Of a stretch of DNA of 64,000 nucleotides, positions 35,101 through 45,581 are shown piece after piece (the stretch's first letter is position 1; the number at the start of each line of letters is the position of its first letter). A program made the position numbers and the translations under genes. The notes under the pieces were generated by a model. The model did no database searches. It saw only the letters and a program-made list of their open reading frames with translations, and was not told where the DNA came from. Source of the stretch: Balanoglossus misakiensis (lineage: Eukaryota; Hemichordata); the NCBI GenBank assembly GCA_040954595.2, contig CM082581.2, positions 13,144,001 to 13,208,000 of the forward strand, given 5' to 3'.

Positions 35101-38100
35101 TACTTTGTAGGAATGTGAATCAGCTGTGTTCAACAAAATAGCTAAGGTTTCTTTAATAAATTTCCATTTTTGCTGTCTGTGACTCCTGTCATATGCGCTC
35201 AACCTACAGAAAAAAATAGCTAAGGTTTCTTTAATTCCTGTGTTTCCTGTTACTAGTGTTAGTAACTTTCATCATCACCAATGCTACCAGGTAAATATAA
35301 CAAATACAAAAATAATATATTTACAGACTTACGTTAAAGAAAGAACAGTTAATTAATTGTCCCATAAGGCACTGTAATTTTAATGAAAATGCATCAATCA
35401 AGTTCATTTTAAAAACATGCACCTTTGATGATCTCTTTTCTCAGACAACCGGCTCCAAAATGGTTGCCATCGCTGCGACAAGCATGTTGCCCGTTCCCAA
35501 TGCAGAAACAACTCACGCAGAGGAAAAGGAGCAGGGGGCACAGAAAGTTGAACCAGTGGAGAACGGGGTCCAAGCTGTGGAACCCCAACACCACCAACCA
35601 CAGCAGATGGAACTGTTTCAGCCTCACCAACATCAAGAGTCGGAGTCTGCAGTGAGTTGTTGGCAACTGCACCATTCCAGTCTATTACTGGACTGTGAAG
35701 TCTATTGAGTCTAATTTTTATCATATCAAGGCCTTAACAAAATGTAGTTATGGCACCCTCGTGGATTCTCTCTAACCATGAAGTTTACAAGCCTCATGTT
35801 TGTCCTTCAAGCATTATTTCAATAATAATGAACAATATTTATCAATTTCAGATCCTTGAGAAAGACTAGTTCTGCGACCTTTGACATTTTCCATCTTAAA
35901 ACAGGAAGTTGGGATTGTTCATTCTGCCATAGAAACCATGTAAATTGAATGACCTTCTGCTGGACTTTCTCTTTCCTGCTGCGATTTCTAGGTTTTCACC
36001 AGATTCTGATAGTCCATTTCCTCTGAAGTCATTCAATTTACCAGGGTTACACAACATAATTTCTTACGCAACCTAGATTTCATCTGACATGAGAGTCAAT
36101 ATAAAGCACGTTGTATGTCTAACTGTTGACAGACTGCTTTACTGCGGGTAAACGGAATGTTGGGTTCACTCACGATGGCTGAAGAGAATGAGGATAAAGC
36201 ACAAGAGACAAAACCATCGGCTGAATTATTGCAAGCACAGGAAGAATGGGATGCTCTTGAAACAGTGGAGCCAGGTATTTTTTTTATCATCTTAATTTTT
36301 TAGCAGTTTTGGTTCCTTTGTCAGTGATGAAACTCTATCCTGATGATATTCGTGTTGAATTTTGTTGAATGCAAATGTTGATGTTACTAGCTGCAGGGTA
36401 TAAACTACATCAATAGTGTGTCTGGGGGAAAAACTAACAATATTCTACTAACGATGTCTCCTTTTTTCTTTCCATTCATCTTGTTTTCCATGTACATGTT
36501 GCATCTTCTTTAATATATGTACAGAGCTCGGCGGAAAAGGTAATTGGTGAATCAAGGATGGGTCAAATTAGAATAACTTTTCAACAGATTTTTGAGAAAA
36601 AAATAACTCTTGAATAAGTGTAACCACGTTTTTTTTTTAAAGCATGATTTCCAGTCTGTAGAAGTGAAACAACTTGACTAACACGATCTTCTAGTTTGAC
36701 CTATCCCAGTGCACTTCATTGTTCAATGTTTAGTAAACTGCAAATTGCTGTGTGATGGGTAGCAACCAATCCAGGCAAATATCTGTGTCGCATTATTTTT
36801 CATCCATCTCAAAAATTCATGCCATAGACCATCTTTGCTTTTATAAGCAGATCAAGTTGCTATGGCAACATGTCAATCACATTGAAATGCAAACTTCCCA
36901 TCTCTTGGATCTGTGATTGTGTTTTGTTTTATTTCTTGTTTTACCAAAGATTGTTTGTGGTAGATTAGTTTGAATTAAACATAGCTGTTTTATAAAACAC
37001 AGCCATCACATATTTTCATTCCAACCGTGACTGGCTATTTTGCTCAAGCTTCCTGTTTTTTATCACCCTTGATTCAGGACAAGAGGTGCATACAATGCCG
37101 CTAATCTCATTCAATGAAGTACTGGGTTATTTTCAAGGAGTGGACATGAGCCTGTACCTGGTGAGTATGGGAATATATCCTAGGAAACTGGATAATCTAA
37201 CTTCCTCATTCTGATTTTTGTTTCACTGCATAAAAGCTTTCTTAAGAGCAGAAATTGATCAACTTGTTGAGAAGTGGGATTTCAGAAGAAAAATGCTGCA
37301 GAATGAAATGGAAGACCATTGTCAAAACTGAGAGCAGCAAATATTTTACTTCATATTGAAAGAGAAAAGAAAGGAAAGATGGGAATAGAACATCATGAGA
37401 GTGTCTGTATTCTTTGTAGAAAAAAATCAAGCCCACCCAGCACAGAACAGGCTTTGCGGCTTTTAAACATTTACTTTTTGGACCACCTAAGATGAACAAA
37501 AGTCTACACGAAGAGAGGAATTTAGTATTTGCCATTGCACAGTGTAAGTATGTACATGTGTGGTATCTGATATCTGGGAAGGTGTCAAAGCTGTTGACAA
37601 ACAAAATAAAATGTACAAATTACTACAACAACTCTGGCTGCAGTGGGGAGTACTAGTATTTGGTTGGCATTAGTGAATACCCACACCCCACTTTTAACCC
37701 AAACCCTGTGGTTGCAGCTTTCATTCTAGACGTAGTAATGAATGTTGTTATCTTTTCAGGTCCATTAGACAATGGAGAAACTATCCACACCAGAACCCTA
37801 CAGACGATATACAAAAAACTGACAGGCAGTAAGTTTGATTGTCCCAGGTATGGCAATCACTGGGAACAGATTGGTTTCCAAGGTGAGTGAAGTGTACTTT
37901 TCTGATATGGCCATAGGTGATGGTTTACCACCAATCAATGATTTGACTCGATGGTTTGTTGTTTCTCTCCTCCAGGTAATGACCCAGCAACTGACCTGAG
38001 GGCGACAGGATTCTTAGGTCTGATGACATTGTTGTATTTTGTCATGGATCCCAACACGCTGACTCTTGCCAGAGAAATCTACAAATTATCCACTCATGAA

Positions 38101-39046
38101 GTACAAGTAAGTGTCTATGCCTTCTGTCGATAATTATTTCCAGCAAGTTTTTGTCAAGTGGTTAGAGGACAATTTCGTGAAAGTTTCAACTAACACCTTG
38201 TTGATGTTTCACTATTTTTTCTTCTCCAGAATTTTCCTTTCTGTGTTATGTCTATCAATATGACCAGGATAGTAATACAATCTCTGAGAGAAGAAATATT
38301 ATCAAAGTGAGTACATGTTTTTCTCATGACGGCGTTGTTACTCTGAATTTATGCGTGGACTTCAATTCACATCATCAATGCTACGACTAAGAGTAGTTAT
38401 TACACATATACAGGCTATAGTGAAAAGGAAAATAGACATTTTAGCATGCTATAAGGGAGTAGAACAAGAAAATCTGGCTGATACACAGAACAAAACACTG
38501 AAGAGATTGCCAAACATTACATACCTTCATTATGTGAAAGAAATCTGATGACACTTGACTATGCACACACACGTTATTGAGTTGTTGATTTCCTTCTGGT
38601 GACAGAGAATGCAATAGGAGACAGCAAGTGTTTGGTGTCATCAACGATTACTATGTGGGTATTTATTTACATCTTTATCAAATCTGGAAGAAACAACATA
38701 AAACTATAAAAGACTCAGGCTATGTACTCAAAGGTGAGAATTTTTTATTGGTCTTTTCATCCTGGTACACCTCAATTATTTAGACATATCAGATCTTTTG
38801 CGTTAATTGCTGTGAAAGGATGCTATTGGTGAGCATGTGCATCTTTAGAAAGTTAGTGACACTTTATAATGTGATTATTTTTCACTTGCTTCTCTGACAG
38901 ATGTTGAAACTTTTGCAAAGAAAAATCCTAGAACAGTTATCCGAAACTTGGAAACTTACCTGAGCGAGAGAAGCAAACAACAGCCATCGAAGAAGGCACC
39001 AAGTGAAGATCCAATGGACTTTGCAGGGGTACATGAACTTGACTAG
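32164..39046 (+). CDS. ELMOD3: ELMO domain-containing protein 3 (ELMOD3), 13 exons
   Basis: ELMOD proteins are GAPs for ARL2 and related small GTPases; ELMOD3 is linked to actin-rich hair-cell stereocilia in mammals. Exons: 32164-32180, 33666-33816, 33962-34105, 34926-35075, 35445-35651, 36133-36274, 37078-37160, 37420-37543, 37760-37882, 37976-38106, 38230-38306, 38606-38733, 38901-39046, total 1623 nt, 540 aa. The ELMO domain starts at about residue 270: [29 protein letters not shown], then the GAP motif [20 protein letters not shown], which keeps the catalytic arginine. The N-terminal half (exons 2-6) is low-complexity, Gln-rich (five CAA codons in exon 4) and not conserved. The tiny first exon (MAVDT plus two bases) joins exon 2 in phase. 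Two further in-frame microexons may be used (33281-33298, 36525-36539). Confidence 0.93.
33281..33298 (+). other. Candidate 18-nt cassette microexon in ELMOD3 intron 1
   Basis: Acceptor tgttttacag, then 18 nt, then GTAAAC. The length is a multiple of three. In the phase of the flanking exons it would add RKEKDG-like residues without a stop. The donor is only moderate, and the surrounding 1.5-kb intron gives many chances for such a match. Confidence 0.3.
36525..36539 (+). other. Candidate 15-nt cassette microexon in ELMOD3
   Basis: Between the exons ending at 36274 and starting at 37078. A long pyrimidine-rich tract ends in TACAG, followed by 15 nt (AGCTCGGCGGAAAAG) and a good donor GTAATT. 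Both flanking exons join in phase with or without it: ...VEP-GQEV... or ...VEP-ELGGK-GQEV.... This is the usual architecture of an alternatively spliced microexon. Confidence 0.5.
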
Positions 39047-40801
39047 TGCTAATGAGCAGTTGCCATGGTGATCATTACCAGATCCCCAGTTCAGTGTTTT
39101 CCTACGGCGTCATACTCCTCATGTCAGACATGGATCAAAGTTGATTGAAAAGTTCCCATGCGCTTACCTTTTTTATTTGATTTAATTGAGTTTAAGTTTC
39201 AAGGTAATATTTATTGATCAGTAAGAAAAATCACAGCTCATTACAACTTCTCATTCCCAGTTTGCACCTTTGTTAGACTAACAGGAAATATTTACTACAA
39301 CGTTAAAGGAACATCCTTGAAAATATCCACATTTATTCAGGAATAACATTAGAGAGGTGAATTCTCAACATTCTATATATCCGTACCATACCAAAGATGA
39401 AGGTACAGCTACACAGCAGACTTTGTTTAAGGTAAATGCTAACCACTGAGGACTTTTTGTGTACAGTATTCAAGTGAACGGAATATTAGGTTAAAATAAT
39501 ATTCATAAAATTTGATCATGTTGTAAACTGTTGCCAGCTGGTAGTTCTTCAAATATGTCAGGACAGATAATTATAAACTCATTTGTATGTTCACAGTTAT
39601 CGTGAATGTATGTACATGCAGCAATGTGTTAGAATAATGTGCTTGAATTTGAGTTTTACTAAACATGCACTTTTTACATCGATGAGCACAAAACTTGCCT
39701 TAGTGAATTTTTGATTGGAAGGGGGAAAAACTTATTTTTTATCAATAGATTATGCGGATAGTCCAGGACCAATGAGTTTTTAGAAGGATTTATAGTTCAC
39801 ACTTGAAGTAATTTTTATAGCAGCTGTAGACATTAGCCACGGTTTCAGTGGTTTACAATCATTCCTAACAGTTTCCCCAGCTTCAAACAGAAATCCAGGA
39901 AATGCTACAAATCTGTTTATAACAAGGTTTTGTGTTTGAGTGCATGAGTCCAGGTTTGTTCATCCACAAGGCTTTACGTATATCACCAGTGTGTTTAGCG
40001 CCTCTCATCAACCCTTAAATATTCAGCATTTAATTCTGTGATTGTCACAAACCCCATGCTTTGTGTCTGGTGTAAACATTCCCTCCATTTTCAGTCGGTG
40101 CCAAATTTGTAGAATGTATATTTTAAGTGTTCCTTCCATTTATTTGTTTGTGAAGTTCTGAACGAATTTGACCTTATTTTTCATTGGTTTAAAAATGAAG
40201 CAAAAATGAGATTATGCTAGTCTCTTTACCCCATGAATATTTACGCTCCAGACAAGCTTGCAAGACAACACATTCATGTAGCTACCTACCCACCAGTGTC
40301 CACCAGTTCTGATAATTCTATTTCAGAACACCATTACATTTTCCAAGTGCCATAAAACTTACCAGCTTTTTGTCTTTTTCCGATCAGTGTAGACACACTT
40401 CTGAAATGTACTTAAGACATTTTTTTTAAAAGACATAAATTGATGAGATTTTAGGCTGGATAGTTACGAAAGAAATTTTTATATTGTATGAGATTATTGT
40501 TATAGATAAAATTTATACCTTGACTGGGCTCTTGATTATAGTGGCTCACATAATCACCTTTTTCAGAATATGTTAAAGGTTATGAAAATGTTATGAGAGT
40601 ACGCATATGCACATCTTGTTTTTGTAGCTGATGCAAGAGCATGTTGTCGGTAAAAGAATTGTGTATTTGCCATTTGGAGTACAGCAGCTTTCTGGAATGT
40701 GGAAACAGAGAAAATTTCAGGAGACTATCTGACCCGACTTCCAGGTTTTAGTTTGGGTGGAATTGCGCAGGGCATATGTCCTGGGCAACAAGAGATCTTA
40801 A

Positions 40802-40886
40802 CCCTTTCACCCCCATTACTCTCTATAGAGGTCCAAACTTGCCATAGAAAACAATGGATTTGGATGAAACCATGATGGTGAAAGGG
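40802..40886. mobile_element. 85-bp TTAA-type MITE, copy 2 (piggyBac-like ends)
   Basis: Perfect 10-bp terminal inverted repeats: CCCTTTCACC at 40802-40811 and GGTGAAAGGG at 40877-40886. The left flank is TTAA (40798-40801) and the right flank TAAA, a decayed copy of the target site. CCC..GGG ends beside TTAA are the hallmark of piggyBac superfamily elements. It lies in the putative 3' UTR of ELMOD3 and would add a short foldback to that mRNA. Confidence 0.75.
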
Positions 40887-41192
40887 TAAAAGCAGGAAAC
40901 TTCTGCCCCCATTTTTACTTTAAATGCAAACACACGAGCCATACTGGGAAGGGGGACTGCTATTTCACAATATGAATGGAAAATTGTATCTGTTCTGCGT
41001 TTCCAACCAAGTTTGCAGCCAGAGTATATGAACTACATGTTATGATTGATTATTCAGAGACTATACAGTACACAGATCATGAATCTCTGGCATTGTACAG
41101 AAAATATTTTGTTTTGTATATTTTGTTGTATTTTAGAATAATGTACAGTTAAAAATCGTGACCTGGTCTCTTCTTTGAGTGCTTTCTTTGTA

Positions 41193-41262
41193 TTTATTTC
41201 TATGTACAGCTATTTTGCAAGTCTTCTTTTAACATTGTGTTTGTGTATATTAAACAAATAAA
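41193..41262. terminator. Overlapping poly(A) signals of ELMOD3 (+) and POMK (-)
   Basis: AATAAA for ELMOD3 at 41257-41262 on the plus strand, and TTTATT at 41193-41198, which is AATAAA for POMK on the minus strand. With cleavage 15-25 nt past each signal, the two mRNAs would overlap antisense by roughly 100 nt. Confidence 0.5.
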
Positions 41263-41340
41263 TACCAAAATGGTATAATTATGTTTGTAGTGTGTCGTTG
41301 TGATTTCCTGAGCAGAATACCCTCCCCTTACAGGTAGTCG

Positions 41341-42759
41341 CTACCTGCCATCATTCTGAAAGTAACTATACACAAGTATGTATTCATCAAGAATCTCCTG
41401 GGCACTGGGTCTCAACTTAGGCTCTGCTTCTTTGCATCGTTTGTGGATTTTAAAAAGATGAAACCTGATGGCATCACTTCCGGGACTGTCTCCCAGGATG
41501 AAATCGACAACACTCGGTATTTTCCAGATATCTGTTTTCTCATCGTAACCTGGCATTTCACTGTCGTTGAATTCTCTGTCATCGTTTGGCCACAGCTGCT
41601 CAGGGGCAACAAAGTCCCCAAAAAGTTGTCTGTGACCGCATTTAACAAGGTTCTCTTTCTTCGGATCGAGTCGTGGTAACGCATCAAGGTCAGACACCAA
41701 AAGTCGGAAATCGTCAGTTAAGAGAAACTGCGACAAGGTTTTGGTAACGTCATTTGAATCACACATTACATATACTCCATACGGGTTTGTGTGATGAAGA
41801 AAAAGTATGATCTCAACATAGTTTATACTGAGAAGAAATCTAAACAAAGCGTTGTCAAGATGTTGATTTTCACTCTTAGATAAAATTTGATTGAGATTTT
41901 CTGCTGAATGTAGAGGATGATATTCCAGAACAACAGATTCTTCACAGTGCCCAATCAGCTGCACAATGTGTTGACTTGCCTGAAACATCTTGATCATGTC
42001 CACACCGTGTTGGAAATCTTCTCTGTACTCCCGTGTAGTAAGATTACAGTAGGCAACTTGGAAGCCTTTCCACTCAGCAAGGTACACCTGGGTGACAAAT
42101 GGCACCATGAAAGAAATGGTTATTTGAACACTTCTTGGGTCAGACTGGAAGTGTAAAGTGTGTCTCTCACAATCATGATTCTCAACTGTCAGACAGTGAT
42201 GCATTTTGGTTTATTATTCAATTTCACACCATTACTGAAGATAACTAAGTTAGATTAGCATCTTTCTGACTGTGTCCAATCACGGTCAATAATTCAAATG
42301 ATAATTGTACGGATCCTGGATCAAGGCGTTTTGGAAGATGTATTGTTGGTGACTGACCACGCCCACTCAGCACACTGGTCCAGTGGGGAAAACAGTTGGT
42401 CTGTGGTGGGGAATAGAAAGATCTATCGAACGTACCCTTTTCACAGCTCCTGTGCCTATTAATTTTTGGACGTGAATTCTATCTTCTATATCATCACATG
42501 TTAACCATTCCCGACAGCTGTCCATACCAGATAAACGGAAGTAGCCTGTACGACATGATTGCAGACGACATGAACTCGTACCGTAAACAAGGTCTCTCTG
42601 TTTACAAGAAAAATGGCTCATAAATTCAATATTGTTATTATCACTGAATAAATGTTCGTCTTCGTTTTGGTTTGGTACAAAATTGACCAATTTCCACGTG
42701 AAGTAGCAACACAGGAAGATAAAGAATAACGTCACGTATCGCCAAACCAACTTCATCAC
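41341..42759 (-). CDS. POMK: Protein O-mannose kinase (POMK/SGK196)
   Basis: ER type II membrane kinase that phosphorylates the 6-position of mannose in the core M3 trisaccharide of alpha-dystroglycan, allowing LARGE-type matriglycan extension. Two coding exons (minus): 42759-42436 and 42087-41341, total 1071 nt, 356 aa (human 350). Residues ~5-27 (LVWRYVTLFFIFLCCYFTWK) are a signal anchor. The lumenal domain begins with a cysteine-rich stretch (CRTGYFRLSGMDSC, REWLTCDDIE), then the glycine loop GTGAVKRV, split by the intron, and VYLAEWKGFQVAYCNL. The active-site region VMCDSNDVTKTLSQFLLTDD, VSDLDALP and CGHRQLFGDFVAPEQLWP closely follow the vertebrate enzyme, including the atypical DLD in place of DFG. 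It is divergent from GATD3 and convergent with ELMOD3. Its presence implies a functional M3 dystroglycan pathway. Confidence 0.95.
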
Positions 42760-43081
42760 TTCAGTTCATTTCAGTTGCACATGGTTGACCTTTGGTTTGT
42801 TTCTGTTCCGGGTCAAATGAAAATGCATTTACAGTACGTTTGTTCGCAAATACATATATATCATAAATATTCATATTTGGAAAGTGTAAGTTTATCATTT
42901 GTATTAAGTATAACAATTTATCTATTATTCCGATGACTCCTGTGATATTAAAATGTTTTTAATCAGTAGTTTTTACGTACAATATAACGATTCGTGGACT
43001 GGAAACGCTTTGACCACTTCATAAACCTTTGCGTCTGCTACGACAGGAGAGACGACAGACATCAGCTAAGCATACTGAAAA
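42760..43081. promoter_or_regulatory. Divergent POMK/GATD3 promoter
   Basis: 322 bp between the two outward-facing start codons; no ORF or repeat. The centre is very AT-rich (tacatatatatcataaatattcatat). It is the third head-to-head pair in the window. Confidence 0.5.
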
Positions 43082-44916
43082 ATGCTGTCATCATCAGCCA
43101 TGGCACTTCGATCGCTCATCAGTCCAATGACAAGCCGAGTGTTCGGTAGCTCATACATCGCAATGCGATCATGCCATCACCATAAACAAGGCAGTAAAGT
43201 TGCCGTGGTATGTATCTTGCTTGGAGAGGAGGAGGGGCAGAAGCTAAGAGGTCAGAGGTCATATATCTGCTACTGTGCTACACAATTATAAACATGTTTG
43301 TCATGATCATGATTAATTATTCATGGTTGGTTGAAATATTCTTACTTTGTTACAATACATATATTTTTCTGTCAATTGCCTCTTTTACATTTCTTTTAAT
43401 GAAACAAACAGGTCAGTTTTAAATGTTCCCCTCAATGTAACAGTAAACTTTTGTTTGCAGGTGCTGTCTGGTAGTGGCGTATATGATGGCAGTGAAATAC
43501 ATGAAGCATCAGCGTGAGTAGAAACATTTTGCCAAGATTGGACCATTTTGCTATTTTACTGCATTTCCGGAGTAATTTGGCTATTATTTGTTTCATTGAT
43601 TTACAGAGTTCTGGTCCATCTGAGTCGAGGGGGTGCGAACACTGCCATCTTTGCTCCAGATAAATCTCAGATGCATGTAATTAATCACATCAAGGGAGAA
43701 CCAATGGAAGGTGAAACAAGGTAGAGTTTGACAACTTAAGAAATTCTGAATCTTAATCCACATTTTTACAGATATCTTTAACATGGATGTTTTTTTTTTA
43801 CAATTCTACAATTTGCCATTAAAATGCCACAAACTAACAGATAATTCATTTTCCGACAGAAATGTATTGGTGGAATCTGGTCGCATAGCACGTGGCAAAA
43901 TATCATCATTGGTCGATCTGAAAGCAAGTGACTATGATGCTGTAGTTTTCCCTGGTGGTTTCGGAGCTGCCAAGAACCTGTGAGTCTAGATGTAGGGTGA
44001 TTGTTTAAGTTGTTGGTATTAGTTGTCAAAGCCAGATTGTCACAGCAACCTAAGTAATGTATCCCTGGAAGGACTATTGCTTAGTTCACATGAGAGAAAA
44101 GTTCAGACGTGTAACTGTGGCTGTGCACTTTTCCTTCCCTTGTTTACAGATGCACTTTCGCTGTTGATGGCACCAAATGTTCAGTGGACGCTGATATTGA
44201 GAGGGTCATCAAAGAATTCCACTCTGAGAAGAAACCTATAGGGTAAGTGAAGTGATCCTATTGCAGTATGATCAGCTAGCAGGTGTCGATTGTCATCAGA
44301 ACTCAGCAGTTCAAGAACTGTTGTGTTACATGAAGTTCAAGCCTCCGTTTCAAAATGGCAGGGCTAAACCACTGTGTAAGAGGGGTGGGGAAATCAAGAA
44401 ACAGTTGACAAAATGGCTTATATCATTGTGTTTTGCAGGCTTTGTTGCATTGCCCCTGTGCTGGCTGCAAAGGTGATCCCAAAGTGTGAGATAACAGTGG
44501 GGCACAGTGAAGAAGGAGGGAGGTGGCCAAATGCTGGAACAGCAGGTGCAGTACAGGAACTTGGAGCCAAGCATGTGAATAAAGACGTCACTATATCCTT
44601 TCAAACTTGGATAATGCGAATAATTGAAATATTTTCAGATTTTGAATATCTTGATGGTTTTAGCTAATGATGCTTCAGAAGAATATCAAGTGAAACCTCA
44701 ATTTTAACATCGATCATCCCTCCAGGATCGGGGTTTGGGCAAAAACGTGGTCACAGAAGTGTATGATTATTTCCTTAACTCAGTTCTTACGATGTCCATG
44801 TTGATGAAACAAACAATATCGTCACAACACCAGCATTTATGTGTGAAGCACATCTGCATGAAATATTTGATGGAATTGGTAAAATGGTCAGTACTGTTTT
44901 GCACAGAGTCAAGTGA
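43082..44916 (+). CDS. GATD3: Mitochondrial ES1/GATD3 protein (class I glutamine amidotransferase-like)
   Basis: Exons: 43082-43207, 43461-43513, 43607-43720, 43860-43979, 44150-44242, 44439-44592, 44791-44916, total 786 nt, 261 aa (human 268). The N-terminus ([20 protein letters not shown]) is a mitochondrial presequence. The mature part has the ES1/DJ-1-like Rossmann fold: [67 protein letters not shown]. Bacterial ElbB/GatD-type relatives are glyoxalase or deglycase candidates; the animal function is not settled. The sixth intron is a U12 AT-AC intron: with standard GT-AG rules the last exon would be missed or misjoined. A poly(A) signal follows at 45223-45228. Confidence 0.95.
44593..44790 (+). 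other. U12-type AT-AC intron in GATD3
   Basis: The 5' end ATATCCTTTC is the textbook minor-spliceosome AT-AC donor. TTCCTTAAC at 44771-44779 is an exact branch-site consensus, with the branch A about 12 nt before the terminal AC at 44789-44790. Removing 198 nt joins AAT AAA GAC GTC ACT to GAT GTC CAT, giving VNKDVT-DVHVDET in agreement with the vertebrate ES1 alignment. No GT-AG pair gives this join. Confidence 0.96.
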
Positions 44917-45581
44917 AATCTGTCAGCTGTTGTGGAACAGGTGAAACGAGTATTTTGCGGTGCGTCCTCTATTGGTGTAAAGATAAATTATTACTTCTTA
45001 CAAGCGATCAAGTTCAAGTAATAATTTGTACAATACACTTTTACAATACTAGTGGGGTGATGATAAGACAATGTCATGTGTGTATAGTGTATTATTTTCT
45101 GAATTCTGCCATGTATTTTTAAAAAACACAGACAGGGTTCTTCTCTCTCTACATAATATACCTTCAGCTCTAAATTGCTTACAATGCAGTCTTATATAAT
45201 CATGTATGCATGGATGAATGACAATAAAATTGTGTTCATAAGTAACAGCTGATTGAAATGTGTTTTTGATCTATTGCACGTGGGAGGTGCGTGTGTGTGC
45301 ATTCTGTTCAAGACCCAACATGAAGTGGGTCACTTTGCTCATATGTAGCTGCAGGGTGACTAATACATTCAAACTCAAAGTAGAGATTCATTAACAGCGA
45401 TATTTTGCTCACAATTGGTTGTTTATGAACTTGCAAATCATCCTCACAAGTCACAACAATCTTATTGTCACATTGTAAATCTGAAAAAAAAACCTAATGA
45501 ACAAAGCGCCCTCTGCCTTCTACGCGAGAAAGGTCACAGTACGGAAACTTCCCCGGATGTCGGATGTCAGCTCAACCCAAA
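44917..45581 (+). other. GATD3 3' UTR and GOLGA7 promoter region
   Basis: The GATD3 poly(A) signal AATAAA lies at 45223-45228. About 350 bp then remains before the GOLGA7 start codon, which sits in AAAATGGCGTC, a YY1-like context. No other gene is visible. Confidence 0.6.

Larger units (their letters stand above)
39047..41285 (+). other. ELMOD3 3' UTR
   Basis: There is no further coding signal after the ELMOD3 stop at 39044-39046. The next strong plus-strand signal AATAAA is at 41257-41262, implying a 2.2-kb 3' UTR. It contains the second MITE copy (40802-40886). Its end overlaps the 3' end of the converging POMK gene. Confidence 0.6.
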
